Positions 19,601 through 34,390 are shown, counted from the first letter of the stretch. The stretch: DNA of 64,000 nucleotides from Loripinus fragilis (GCA_964019695.1 OZ026515.1:72799644-72863643); one strand, 5' to 3'. The notes: generated by a model from the sequence alone, not told the origin. Numbers and translations: made by a program.

Positions 19601-22600
19601 CCATTCACCATAACAATTTCTTTTTCCTACTTCTGAGGATATATCTTGTATGTTATTTGAATTCTCAGAGCATGAAAATTTGAGATTCCACTTGCTTGTC
19701 ATCTGCTTTTTGATTTCGGATACTGCTTCTGTTTTGTCGAATACAGGCTCTATTGATATATCAGGTTTGCTCATTTCCGAAGCTGCTTCTTTTGCTTGTT
19801 TGTCCGCAAATTCATTTCCTTCAATCTCTTTGTGCCCGGATACCCAATGTACATTGATCTTATTATTTCTTTCCCAAATCTTTCCTAAGCTGTTCTTGAT
19901 ATCAAATACAATTTCTATCTTGTTTTTTGGAAAATGGTTACCAAATGCAGTTTTAATTGCTGGCTGACAATCCGTTAGTATATGAATGGGCCTATTTTGA
20001 ATATTTTCCATTTCTGAAATGAACTCTAGTCCTATTTGAATACCCACAAGCTCTCCTGTGTAATTGTTACTGATTGGACTGACAACTTTCTTTAATAACA
20101 CTGGGGAACTTTTGTATCCATCAATATAAGCCACAGCACCAGCACCTGTTGGACCAGGGTTTCCTAAAGCTGAGCCATCTGTAAATAATAGGACATCTTG
20201 ATCTGTACTTTGGCTTAAAAAATCTCTAATGTTCTCCTCTTCTTCTTTTCTATTTGTGAATTCTTCTATTTCAAATATTTCTTCTTGTGTCACGGATATA
20301 ATGCTCTTTTCAAATACTATACTTTATGATGTGTATTGAAAATAATATTTATGTTGGTTTGCTATTATTCTCTAGGCTATTTGATATTTTTTGGCATTTT
20401 TTTAGTTTGCCATTTTTTTCATTGACTGCCAATACTGCCCATTATAAGTGTTTTACAGTAGTACACCCTTTTTATTCTGTTTACTGATAAACTGGTACTT
20501 TGGCAGTGAAGACACAGATGAAATGTAGCATTAGGCAGCATTTCATTGGGGTCTGCACTGTTTGCTAAGATAAAAACACTCTTCAGGGACAGAAATGCAT
20601 CATTTTATATAATGTAGATCTTTTAATCAGCAAACCACTGAGGTGCAAAATGGACAAATTGATTCCATATTTATTGTATCAATATCTATGGGATAATCCA
20701 TCAGAATGAAAAAGACTAAGGATTCAACATGTGGATGAAAAACAGTGTGATTCCTAATGAGCTGTTCTGGATTGACACATTTCTCAACAGTGGGTATTCA
20801 ATTCGAAAGTGTTATGTGCACAGTGCACTTTCAAATACAGCAAAACCTGTGTAAAACGGCCACTCTTAAAAAGACTAAAAATTGGTTTTCAAGACTATCC
20901 CCTAATATTGGTCAAAAGTATGGCAGAATGCTCCATGGGAGCATTCCGCCATACTTTGGACCTTCATTAAGCTACCATTTGTCTGTATTTCTTTGTTTTG
21001 TGTATTTTTGAGTGACCGCTTTAGACAGGTTTTACTGTATAATAGGCACTATGGAAGTCAGAAATATTACTTTTGATCTTCTGGGAAGTATAGCAGTTCC
21101 AGTAGTGATGGATGAAAGAATGCGGTTTCTGAAAAAAAAAAAAAATACTGGATTTACTCTAAATATTCACATAGATTTACTGGGTCAAATAGTGTTTTAA
21201 AAGATCAATCTGTTCCTTAGGAAGCTTTTGTTTGTTTTGCACTTACAGCAGTGTATTTAATTTTTGTAATGAGCATACAAAATATCTCTGTATTTGATTG
21301 CATCAGCGACATAGGCCTCGACGTCCATTGAACCTAGCGTTTTCAGAAACACAAGAGGGCCGAAGGGCCCTAGATCACTCACCTGAGTCATAGTCAGGCG
21401 GAGAGACTGTTTACCACAAAATATAACACTTAAGTCGACTTGGGTATCACTCAGATCATAACTAAATTGCTGATGAGTAAAGTGCTGGTGCTTCAGCAAT
21501 TGACAGTATTTTGATGAAAACATTTGCAATCTCATAAATCTTTATTATATGAATTTTTTACATAGATTTTGCCCTGCAATTGTCTAAGCTACTACCTAAT
21601 ATGTTTTAAAATTTGGTTTCTGCAAAGAAGGGCTAACTTGTCCATTTCTGTTGGTTAGTTTCATTTAAGAAATGAATTTGATTTTTGGAATGTTCATGGA
21701 ATCATGAATACTAGGGTCTCTTGCTAAGTAAGTGAAGCCCAAATGACCAGAAGTATTCATGATTCCATGAACAGATAAAAAATAGAATGTATTGCTTATA
21801 TTTACATTTTATTATAAATTTCTAAAATAAAGAAATTATTTATAATTTAATAAACAAAACAGTTTTGTGTTTATCCTGTAATCGTATTAACAGTTTTGTT
21901 GGAGTGTAAAAGGGAAAAGCGGAACATCAGTGCAAACATGGACAACCAATGGAGCAAACAAGAAGCTTGTTTTGCACGTGCGACTCAGGTGTGGCTCGCT
22001 GTCAATCACAACACCAGTGTCACTTCTGGCCAATGAATTTGATATTCAAAGCGTATTGCTCAGGTCAGCTTGGCAGCTGTCAATCAAATTATGTCATTCA
22101 TGAGGCTATGGACAGTTGCAAAAATCTAAAGATTCATTAAAGGCTTGCTTCGAAAAAGTAAATATAACATTATATCACACTCCAATTCATCAAGTTCCAA
22201 ATAGGATGTCCTCGTTGTGTTCTTAACCAATGGTTACGCATTTTTTCATTTGACAGGTGTGAATCAAACTTACTAGTGATTGCACTAAGCAGCCTGGCCA
22301 TGTGATAGTTAGATAATAAATGAGCCAGTGCATGAGATTTCCAACAATGCGGTATGTGCGACAAGCAAAGCCTCAGATCAGCCTGCGCATACGTGCAGTC
22401 TGATCAGAGCCTTTGCTAGTCACTTGAGTATTCTATGATTGTTAAGCTACTGACCGAACACCATTTGGAGTTTCTAAGCTTAATAGGAGGCTGCAGAGGC
22501 TGGTCCGAGTCTACACTTGTCAAAATGCCACATTGTTGGAAATCTCATGCCAAGGCTTAAATGGTGTTTCTATGCACTTACCAGAAGCCACAATAGCTGT

Positions 22601-25600
22601 TCTTGATAAAAGGAAGGCCTCTTCTAATCTGCCTTCTTTCAACAACTGATCACCTCTCTTTACTGACTCCACTGCTAATTCTACCTGCAATAGTCAAAGA
22701 GCCCAGTCATGTTGATTGATCACACAGAGCTTCAGATCAGAGCTATTTGGTGTGTAACAGGTCTCCATTCATCATGAGAAAATCTGTCCTTGGGGTTTCT
22801 AGCTAGAATATTGAAACTAAGCTATTGTTTTTTTTAATTTTTAGTGAGAGGATAACAAAGGCACTGATCAGACTGCGGGGATGTGCAGGCTGGTCTGCCT
22901 TCGCCTTTGTTTGCATGCAACAAAGTCATGTTTTCTCGCTTCGAGGCCCATAGAAGAGGATGTATTTTCATATTTCAAACTGTTCTCTCAAACAACTTGA
23001 TAAATATCCTAAATTGTGGGTACTCAAATGAATCATATGCTTGTTGCATACCCCCAACATTTGTTTTGGTCAGACAATTCTCTTTAGTATCATTACCATA
23101 CATTTTAAACTTTGGTTAATACAATCTTAATGAGATAATTCTTTGAGTGCACATACCACATGATAACAAATTAACTCACCTTTAAAGCTCAAACTTTTGG
23201 CTTTTTGAAATTTGGAAGAAATTCTAAATTGTCAGACAATAGGAAAATGTTTTCAAGAAAGGATCTTTAAAATAAATAGGTCAGTTTGTAAGATTTTGGT
23301 ACTTATTGAAATTTGCTAATAGTGCATGGTCAAACAAGTTTGTACATCTGTGCAGTCTCTCCAGATTCTTCACTGCTCGCATACAGAAAGCATGGCATGG
23401 ATGAAGGCTCAGACCAAAACTTATGCATCAAACCTGACTAAACTACCCAAATCTCATGAGCTGGCTGAAATATCAAACGTACCTCTTTCCCTATATCATC
23501 ATTGATAACAATATTACTAATCTGTGCTAATAGTTGAGCTAATGAGTTGAGAGTAGCTGTTGCTGTAGCTAGATTCTCTATACATCTACTTCTTAACCAG
23601 CTATCCAGCTCCTGTAGCAGATCAATAACAATATCAGTAAATCATCAAAGATCATGAATTATCATCACATAGTCTTTATTGAGTTATAAGAAGCTTAGAC
23701 ATTGATGTATAATCAGTATCAGACTCTTGGTGTATAATTCAATGAATTATCAGTATCATGGCCCTTGATGAATTATTAGTACCATGGCCTTTGATGAATT
23801 AACAGTACCATGGCCTTTGATGAATTATCAGTACCATGGCCTTTGCTGAATTATCAGTACCATAGCCCTTGATGAATTATCAGTACCATAGCCATTGATA
23901 AGTTATCAGTACCATAGCCAATGATAAATTATCAATACCATAGCCCTTGATGAATTATCAGTATCATGGCCCTTGATGAATTATCAGTATCATGGCCCTT
24001 GATGAATTATCAGTATCATGACCATTGATGAATTATCAGTACCATAGCCCTAGATGAATTATCAGTACCATAGCCCTTGATAAATTATCAGTACCACAGC
24101 CATTGATAAATTATCAATACCATAGCCCTTAATGAATTATCAGTATCATGGCCATTGATGAATTATGAGTATCATTGCCCTTGAGGAATTATCAGTAACA
24201 AGGCCCTTGATGAATTATCGGTACCATAGCCATTGATAAATTATCAGTTCCATAGCCATTGATAAATTATCAATATCATGGCCCTTGATGAATAATCAGT
24301 ATCATAGCCCTAGATAAATTATCAGTACCATAGCCATTGATAAATTATCAATTCCATAGCCCTTGATGAATTATCTGTATCATAGCCCTTGATAAATTAT
24401 CAGTACCATAGCCATTGATAAATTATCAATACCATAGCCCTTAATGAATTATCAGTATCATGACCCTTGATGAATTATCAGTATCATTGCCCTTGAGGAA
24501 TAATCAGTACCATGGCCCTTGATGAATTATCCGTACCATAGCCCTTGATAAATTATCAGTACCATAGCCATTGATAAATTATCAATACCATAGCCCTTGA
24601 TGAATTATCAGTATCATAGCCCTTGATAAATTATCAGTACCATAGCCATTGATAAATTATCAGTATCATGGCCCTTGATGAATTATCAGTATCATGGCCC
24701 TTGATGAATTATATGTATCATGGCCCTTGATGAATTATCAGTACCATGGCCCTTGATGAATTATCTGTACCATGACTCTTGATGAATTTTCAAAACCATA
24801 GCCCTTAATGAATTATCAGTATCAAAGCCCTTAATGAATAATCAGCAAGCACTGTTGAAGGCCTTTTGAGGCATGGTCAATAATCACATATGAGCCATTG
24901 CTTGACAAAACCACCCTGCAATGACTCAGAGGAGCCTAGACATCTGCCCAGTCTGATCATGATAAGAAGCAAAGACTCTGAACAGCTTGGGCAGCCAGGT
25001 CACGTTGATTTTGTCATTGGCTGGCTCATTTTAACCTTGGCAGACAGGCTTACGTACACTTTTGTCAATAGCTAAGGACCACCACATTTAAATCAGAAAC
25101 ATGGACAGAATGGCTACACAAATAAGAAAAGACCGCTCTGTACAAAAGTATGTGGCTAGAACATACATAGGTGTTCAATCTCATAATAACTCCTGTAATT
25201 AATGGAATTAAGATTACAAATCCTATATATGCTACCGACTGTAGCAGAAGGAGCTTGATTTATTCTGATATGTCAAAGTTTACCTCATTTCTATAAATAA
25301 CTCGGCTATAAAAGGGGATTTATTTTCTCTTCCAAAACCATCCCAAATTTCAAGATATTAGGGGGTGAACCCTACATAAAATTGAATACAGTATTTTTAT
25401 TCTTACCCAATCAGAAACTGCATTATTCCCTAAAGGTAGCAACTTCATATTATCAGAAGACACCTGGAATACAAAATGAGATTAGAGGTCAACAACCCTG
25501 CATCACTCACCGGAGTTTTGATTAAATATCCTTATATAGGCATCTTTTGGACACTGGCCACGCCTCTTCGAGACATATTTTTAGAGAGATCAAATTTGCC

Positions 25601-28600
25601 ACCTTTTTCCATCTCTGCCAAATGGTTGTCAATTCTGACCATTGGTTTGAGATGTTTTTTGTAAAAGGTCACCAAGCAACCATTTCTGTTAAATGGTTTA
25701 CAATGCTGACCCTTGGTTTTCGAGGAGATGTTTAAAGCTTCTTGTATAGGTACATAAGGGAACTGGCCATACACCCTGATGGCCATGTTTTCAGACAGAT
25801 CAAATTTGTTTTAGCTATTACTGTAGAAGGTCACCAAGGTACCATTTCTGTCAAATTATATTGAATCTGATCAGCCGTTTTAGAGAAGTAGATTTTTTAA
25901 GTTTCCTTAACTGTAATAAGCTGCCATGTTTTTGACAGATCAATTTTGACACATGGCAAACATCCCTGCCAAATTGTATTCTATATTCTGATCATTGGTT
26001 TTATAGAAGATGTTTAAAGTTTTTTTTATAGATGTACAGTCAAAACTCTTTATTACGTCATTCTTTATAACAGAATATTCAATATCCGACATAAAATTGC
26101 TGGGAACGGATCTGTTTCCATTAAAATTCCCTCTTTATAACAGAATATTCACTTAACGACACCGACAGTAACTTCTGGGAACAGATATACAATTTCTATT
26201 GAAAATAAATTCATTATAACAGAACTGTTACCATGTGTCAGACAATTTTGTGATCAGTTCAAGGTCTCTTTGCATGAACAGGTTTCTGTCTTACTTGATA
26301 AGTGGGAAACTTTGTGCATTTTGGTGAAATATGAAATTGAATGATGTATACATTTGGAATAATAGCATTTTAATTCATTTGTATAATATTTTCTTTTACA
26401 TAATGATTATTATGTGGAAATCTGGTAATGGTCCGAGTTCCTTTATAACAGCAAATTCACTTTAACGTCAAAGATAGCTTGGAACCAACAGTGTCGTTAT
26501 AAAGAGGGTTGACTGTATATAAGGGAAACCAGCCATGCACCCTGGCAGATATGTTTTTGACGGATCAAATTTGTTCTTAAGGTATTTTTGTAGAAGGTCA
26601 CTTGGTGACTATTTCTGCCATATTATTTTGAATTCTGATAAGCTGTTTGAGAAGAAATTTTCAGTTGCTCTTAGCCACAATAAGCCACTCTCCTTATAGA
26701 AGGTGACCCAGTGATCATTTCTTTCCTATCATACTGAAATCTGATCAGCAGTTTTTAAAGATGATTTTTAACGTTTCCTAAGCTGCAATAAGCCACACCC
26801 CCTGGTAAGATTGTTTATATATACAAGAATGGCATCTGGGCTTTTATCAAGGTATGGCAATGACAAGAAGAAGCACTTTTGTGGAGTAAATGGTAAGTTG
26901 TGTGTCTGCTAGTAAATACTTTTGTCATCAGCTGATAACCTATGCAAACAGTTTGAACCCAGATCTGGATAAAAATTATTTGACACTATGATTGAAATTT
27001 TTGTAAATGTTAGTTTTGAAAAAAAAAATCAACAAATTATGAAAAAATACACAGCATGCAGAGTTAGATACTTTCAAGCACCCAAATCATATCTTATATT
27101 TCGCAGCAGACGACAATTTCAAATTTTGCTGCTTTTTCAAACATAACTATGGCTTGATATTTCATCAGAATTGTCTGCCAGACAATTTGCATGAAATATC
27201 ATACCTTGTTTTGTCGAAAACTCTGAAAGAAGGCGCAAAATTTGTCGTCTGCTGCAGTCGTGATTGGCGCTTTAAGGGTTTAAACTAATTGATAAGTAAA
27301 TTATCGCAATGTTAGGCTATAATTATCAGTATCATAGCCCTTAATGAATTACCAGTACCATAGCCCTTGATGAATTATCAGTATCACATCCCTTCATGAA
27401 GTATCATAGTCCTTGATCATAGGGTTTACTTTGTCTGAATGTATACATCATATCTTTTCATATGTTAAAGAATCACTTTTTGTTATAAATTTCTTACAGA
27501 CCAAACCTCCTTATTCAAACTGCTACTTTCTTGAAAAGAACTGTGATTACTAAATTAATGATGACCAACTGTAATTACGTGAAAACTTTTTATTTGTAAC
27601 CAAACTATATATAGAGGATCTTACATAAGCACTCATGTATTATTGAATTTATTAAAGGAGTTGAGGAAAAGCAATTAAATGTGAAGCTTGCAGAGCAATT
27701 TATCACTTTTTCGCAACCAGTTTAATAAATTCAATAATTCAGGAGCATTATTGTTAGATTCTTTTTTTATCATATGACATTAAAATCACTTTGAAATCAC
27801 ATGTTAGGCATGAATACAGCTCACCATTAGGGGGAGCCGAAAACATAAACAAACAATAACAAAACTCCTTGCCTTTCCAGGCGGAATAAAAACTAACACT
27901 TTCAGGAACAGTGGGGGGTGACACTGTGCAGACGAAATTGTCACGTCGATCCCCACAAGATTGAAACCTGTTTTAGAACATTTCCAAAATTCAAACTAAC
28001 TAATGCCCCACACTTTCACTTAATGCAAAATGGGCGTAGGATAAGGGCAGGATACAGCCCGAATTCCTTTTTTGAAGCCTTAGTGGGTGCATAAAACTGG
28101 GTGTGCCGTGTGTGCTATATATGCCTAGTGCGCAGGGACCGCAGCACACCGTCACAATAACTGAAAAATGATGATGTTAGGCATGAAAAAGTTAAAATTC
28201 TGTCATGTGTGCAAAGTTGTTATGTATGTTATTAAATAGAGTCACAAAATAAGTAAACCACTAGTGGTTTATCAATAGTAATACTCTTATACATGGTGGT
28301 ATATTACCCAAACCTCTATATAAATGGCAATGGTATAGTATACAGTTCTTTCATGCCTGTTTGTAGTATAGTCAAACCTATTACCCCGAGGTGCCGTGGA
28401 CGACCTGATGCACTATTGCACGAGGCCGAAGGCCGAGTGCAATAGTGCATCAGGTCGTCCACGGTACCGAGGGGTAATACTTTGACTATACTACAAACAG
28501 GCATGAAATAACTGTTTTATTACCCAACCCATTTGGTGAAATACTAAGCAGCGTTCCTTGAATGGAGTTGCTGTAGACGATGCGGTTTTGTTGCAAAACG

Positions 28601-31600
28601 AAAAATTTCACCAAATCTGCTCAATTTTGGTCTCTAAATGTTCCGCTCGTTATAACTAAGAAAATGAGTACCCACACTTTATGTTTCTGACCATAAACAA
28701 CGGAGTTATTTGAGTTTAAAGTTGCCAACCATGCCTCATTTTCACCATTGTAGCATAACGTCTCCTTTCATAAACGAACCGTACGCGCATCGTCGTCGCG
28801 CATGATAATAAGCGCCTGTGTGTTTTAACAGGGACGCGGGAAACCAGGCCCATGGTATAGTGCCAGTCTATAGTCATATTTATGGACCGGTGGAATAGTT
28901 CAGTGACTCATGACAAAGCAAAAAATAGACAATTACTCCGTATATAGACGGTTGGGTAATAATTCTTGCTATCTGCACAAACTAGAATTTAATTGGCACA
29001 TGGCGGTGTGACATACACGTAACACTACTTATATGACGTCACCAGCCGGTCTAAAGTTTTAACTATATCATGTTAATGACGTCAACCCATGTAAATGTAT
29101 TGGGAAATCAGGGTGGTATAGTTTTGACTATACCATGGCTGATGAAGTCAAACTTCACGAGAGTGAGGTAGAACGTCACAAGCTTGCTGACATTGTGCAC
29201 CAATTAAGCTAGTATTTGCCAGGAAAACATTGTCTTTTCCAGGTTGGGTTGGGTAATAAGATATTTATATCTTGCCTGTTAGGTAGAATAGTCAAAACCA
29301 TGCTCCTCCGTACCGTAGACAGCTCAATGCCCTATTACCCTCGGCCCTACGGCCTCCGGCAATAGTGCAATGAGCTGTCCACGGCACCTCGGGGCATAGT
29401 TTTGACTATTCACCAAACAGGCAAGAAATAACTGTATAATAGCACTCCCAGATGTGACATCATGTGATAAAAGAGTTATTCTACTCACCTGTACATGTAA
29501 GTTTAAGAGAAGTCTCACTTGTGCCAGAAATACCTCCATGACTGTCTTCATATCAATGTTCGGCCGAATAGGTAGAGTTTCATTTTCTCTGGGAGGTGCA
29601 ATATTGTAGATAAGAATGCCACCCCACTGAGGGCTAAGAAAAGAGTTTGTTCGTATATTTTTATCCTCTTCATCTCTTATGTACAGTGGAGACTGTTCTG
29701 TACTTGGGATATACACGAGGAAATTGAGTTCTGGATTAGTTGATGCTGGGGAACCTTGAAACAGATAAAGGTGGAGTTCCTGAGTTAACCATAGACACTA
29801 TAGTTGCTGGTCCAACTGTCGGTGTTCCTCCTCAGTAAAACAGTCCACCAATCACAGTCATCGATACAAAATATACAGGTTTCCAGCAATTCTAAGTTTG
29901 CATTGGAGGATGAGAACCAATCAACTATGGTCCAACCACAGATTTGGTCCAGTTTGCTTCTATGGTCCGACTAAAGGGACTGAACTATTGTCTAGTTAAC
30001 CCACCAACTAGGCCAGTATAGTCATGAATATGAGATCTTGGTACATTATTGCATATGCATAAAATAACTCATTAACTCATTGTATTCTGATAGGTTCTTC
30101 AAACCTAATATGAAACAATAAACTTGGGATGGTTCATTGTATATTTTGTATGTTTGTTTTGATTCTTTACGTCCCAGTCAACAATAATTTTTCAGTTATG
30201 CCAGGAGGGTCTTCTTGGGTTGAACCAGTACTAAGCAGAGGCTAAAGTGTCTTGCTCAAGGACACAAGGCAGTGCCTTTGGTGAGGCTCGAACCTGCAAC
30301 CCGTCAATCATGAGTCAAGCACTCTACCACTGAGCCACCAGGCTACATATGATTCTATGTATATATTGTATATATTATGACCCATAAGTTATAATTTCCA
30401 ACTAAAGCTGATTTTTTTTTCTCTGAAGATTGTTTAAGTCTTAGCTAACAGTATAGACCCTGATGAAATGCCACATTATGTGGCATTTCATCTGGGTCTT
30501 CACTATTAGCCAAATTACCCTTTTAGGGGTTTCCAGTATACAAAGGGTTAAACATGCATGTACAGATATCTAGTTGGGCTAGAAGCCTTATAAAGGGTCT
30601 GTAGATCCAGTCAAGCTTTATTGTTGTCTGCTGTCTTTTTTCAAAATTAATTCTTTAAAAAAAAAATCTTCCAGGAACACCATCAGTGTCAAATGGTTTG
30701 GATCCAGATCAATACTGACATTCTGTTGGTCCTTATCTTGGCTCAAACTGTTTGCAAAGGCAATCAGCAGGTAACAAAAGTTGCTGCTAGCAAGGAAAGA
30801 GTTAACTTGAAGTGCACAGGACCATGTATTAACTTTAAGTTATCAGAAGATTGAGTTGAAAGAAGTTGCCTAATTAGCCAGCATGCAAATAGTTAATATA
30901 TTTTAGCCAGTTTTGGTACTTATCGCATATGCGAACAGTCATTCTTTAAACATATATACATAGTTTTCTAAGATTGCAAGAAACTTAAATTTTGGCCTGA
31001 GCCTTTATCTATGTTGTGTTGTTGAGCAGCAAAGGCTCTTGCCACAATGTGCAGACTCACCTGAGTCTTTGTTGCATGCTAATGTGATAAGTAACAAATC
31101 TCTTGAAATGGCACATTTGTATACACAAGGACCACAACCTACATCACTTGGAGCAACTTTGGCCAATATTTTTGGAGTCTTAAAAATACTTGTGTAGGAT
31201 TTGTGAGATTTTTTCCATTTTTTCTTTTTTTATAATTCATAATTTTACCTAGCCAAAGAAACCAATGACTAACTATACATTATTTCATAGATGGTCTGTA
31301 TTTACTGAAACCACTGCGACCAAAAAGTGTGACCATGCTTTCTCTGTTATTTATTCTTTTTTGGTCTAAGTGTTACTTGATATCATCTACTGATTTCAGT
31401 TTGGAACAAATTGGTATCTAAAGTATTTACCGAAAGTTTTTGTTCAACATAAAACCATCAATATATGCTGGCTGTACCAAGGCTCGGTTCATTACTAAAT
31501 TGAAACTGGCTTTCCAACAGGGTAACTCCAAAGTAGCAACCGAAGTCGCTTCCTGTGATGTATGTCGTCAGGGTTGATACATAAAAAAGATCAATATTAG

Positions 31601-34355
31601 ATACACTGAATTAGGTTGGAATAAGGTAAAATATGCAAGAATAACGATCACACACGCTTGTTTCATTGCATTAACACTTGCGGAGTCCCTCGGGAGATGT
31701 TTGAGCACTCGGCCTATGGGCCTCGTGTTCAAACAGCTTCCTCCGGGCCCGGCAAACGTTAATGCATGAAAAACGATGTGTGATCCCTATAACTGATTAT
31801 GACCTGTTAAGGACATCTTCTAATGATAATAAGCTTACCAAGTTTTGCTTCTAGAGGATTGATCATATGTGGTAATTCTGTCTTAGAGAAATAGAACTCA
31901 TCTTTTCCACTCTGCCAGTCCCTCTTGGGTTTTGTTACAAGTCTCGTGAAATACAATACCTGAAAGTGTAAAAAGAACCTTAGTCATCCATGTTAGATAC
32001 ATTTCAACTAACCATTCACATTCTTACAAAAAACTATTGAATTCTAAAATTTGTATCAAATACTATGTACTCACATATAGTCCCTTTAAAATATGTATAA
32101 ATGAACCAGATCTAGCATTGTTTGCAGAAAAAACAGATGTCACCACACACACTCAAATTTGACCAATTTAGCTCTGCTGTGACCATGAAAATTAGGGCAA
32201 GGTCACCGAAACCTGATTAAGTCTTTATCATGCCACAGATATATTCATTCAAATTTGGTTCCTTCATGAGATATCTTGCGCACAAGAAAGATTCGAGGGT
32301 CAGTCAAAAATAACTGAGCCCTACCTCATAACATTAAAGTCAAGAAAAATGGACATATATGTGGATGATATTTCATTGCAGTTATATGTCATCTATTCAA
32401 TTATCAACTTTATTTATGTTGGTAGGCTTTTTGTACCAGTTGCTAGGCAAAAGAATATGACCTGGCAAATGTTTCCGTTAACGCTGTAATACATCAATAT
32501 CTAAGCATTGCTATGGAAACAATAATGTTAATGTAATGCTATTTTCACTGCCGTTCGATACATATCACATGTACCTATTCAGTGTCACAGAAAAGAAACT
32601 AACTGGCCCCAAATTAAAGATGCTGTGGTAGTTTGATTTCAGAACTTATCAAATTTTAACATGCCTCGTCCTATTATTTAACCCACCCACATTCATATTA
32701 ACACAATTTTAATAGAAAAAATAAAATATTAGCCTTATAATACTTTAACAGTACTTCATACACAAACAAACCCTCAGACACATTAAGTTCCTTGTTTCAA
32801 ATGCACAATTCTGTTTCCATGGCAGCACAATCATCATGTATTTGAAAAATTGTAGAATTTTGACTTCTTTTGTTTCTAGGGCAACGCATACAATCAGTGT
32901 TCACCTAAACATTTACAAAACAAGTATACTGAAAAGGCATTCTAATGCACTTGCAAATGCAACACGATGTCTGATTGGATAATGTCATAAATTTGCGACA
33001 GTATAACCTGCAATTTACTGTCGCAAAGCCTACGTCATTACGTAATGTCGCTTTTCATTGGATGACAAGTGAATATATGCAGCTGGCAAGCGATTTTATG
33101 CAGCTGGACGTAGGCACAACAAAGTACATTTTCACTGTCTTTTTTGAAGGGATATGTTAATAGTGCATTAAAATGGGGATAACCATATTCAAAATTTTCA
33201 TTTGGGAAGTATATTGTCGGATATACATTCGGAAATCACATTCTAAATTTCCGACTGTATATCCAACGATATACCTCCCCAAATGAAAATTTTGAATACA
33301 GTTATCCCCTAAATATATGTTTTTAAATGAATTAAAATAAAATTTCCCCCCAAGCGCTAACTTTTGAAAGGTAGGAAAATGGCTGACATATTTCTGCAAC
33401 TTTATGGCAACTCACCTGAGATTTAATGCTAATATTTGTGTATTTCATCATTTTCTCAACCAGTGGCTGTAGGTATACTAAAAGGAAACAGACACATAAA
33501 ATTTGAGCCAGTGCATGAGATTAACAACAATATGGCATTTTGACGTGTATATAGACTCGGACGAGCCTCTGCAGCCTCCTTTTAAGCTTTGAAACTCCAA
33601 ATGGTGTTCAGTCAGTAGCTTAACACTCATAGAATACTCTAGCGACTAGCAATGGCTCTGATCAGACTGCGTGTATGCGCAGGCTGATCTGGGGCTTTGC
33701 TGGTCGCACATACCACATTGTTGGAAAACTCAATTATAAACTAATAAACTCAACTATTGATTTAACCCTTAAAGCGCCAATCATGACTGCAGCAGACAAC
33801 TAATTTTGCGACATCTTTCCCTATTTTCAAAAAAAAATAAGATATGATATTTCATAAGAATCGTCTGCCAGCAGACGATTCTCATGAAATATCATGACAT
33901 ATTTGTTATTTTCGAAAAGGCGGCGAAATTTAACTTGTTGTCTGCTGAAAATTATAGGTGACGCCTTACGGGTTAATAGGTAAACAAGCCAATGTACTAT
34001 ACTAAAACAAAAGATAAACTGAATTGTCTCACAGTCAGATAGAACCACCATGATTGTCTCAAATGATCATAGATCAGGGTTGAAGGACTTCAAGGACTTC
34101 TAAAAATATTAAAATTTCCAACTGTTTTGGCCCATGGAGATAAGCTCAGACACCTAAAAAAAAGCATCATTTCTTCATCAAAATGTATGTCATGTAAACT
34201 AAAACTACATTGAATTTTCTAAATATTGTCTTATCATTGCTACATCTAAATTTTCCAAATCTAAGATGGTCTGTGAAGCTGTCTTGTTTGTTTGTTTGTT
34301 TAAGTTGATGGCTTATGTCCCAGTCAATGATTTCAATTATGTTGGGACATTTCCT

Positions 34356-34390
<35 letters not shown>

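Larger units (their letters stand above)
16674..21070 (-). other. PIGS last intron
   Basis: This 4.4 kb intron contains a palindromic GTGGGxACTCAAAAGAACC repeat (16760-16920), a 1.2 kb element bounded by CCCCCCGCA repeats (17661-18849), the 3' part of a non-LTR retrotransposon (19262-20320) and a 200-bp MITE (20838-21037). The remaining stretches, 16921-17660 and 18850-19261, show nothing I recognise beyond a short duplicated ATAATTACACACTGATTTTT. Confidence 0.8.
21129..22581 (-). other. PIGS intron between exons k and l
   Basis: 1.45 kb. It contains the left end of a GGGCCxxAGGGCCC-type hairpin-ended repeat (about 21345-21400, ACAAGAGGGCCGAAGGGCCC then TCACTCACCTGA), an inverted repeat at 21692-21772 and a MITE at 22321-22556. 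The rest is AT-rich and unremarkable. Confidence 0.7.
25464..29488 (-). other. PIGS intron between exons h and i
   Basis: 4.0 kb: degenerate units of about 165 bp (25520-26830) split by a pogo-like MITE (26037-26515), a foldback element (27101-27283), leftover 26-bp satellite copies (27310-27420), a foldback pair (28342-28515 and 29271-29427) and between them a copy of a dispersed repeat shared with 38150-38480 and 52195-52570. 27430-28290 shows nothing recognised. Confidence 0.7.
29755..31838 (-). other. PIGS intron between exons g and h
   Basis: 2.1 kb with a SINE (30151-30346), a short palindrome at 30460-30510 (GATGAAATGCCACATTATGT then GGCATTTCATCTGGGTC) and a foldback (31646-31785). 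The rest is unremarkable. Confidence 0.7.
31960..33415 (-). other. PIGS intron between exons f and g
   Basis: 1.5 kb; 31960-32935 shows nothing recognised, then a TTCTAATGCACT-ended MITE (32940-33170) and a foldback (33175-33309). Confidence 0.7.

Noticed and set aside
19650..19967. 105-codon frame on the + strand
   Set aside because: It is the reverse shadow of the RNase H reading frame on the - strand.
21257..21535. 92-codon frame on the - strand next to PIGS exon l
   Set aside because: It runs through a GGGCCxxAGGGCCC repeat end. The true PIGS exon in this area is 21071-21128 in another frame.
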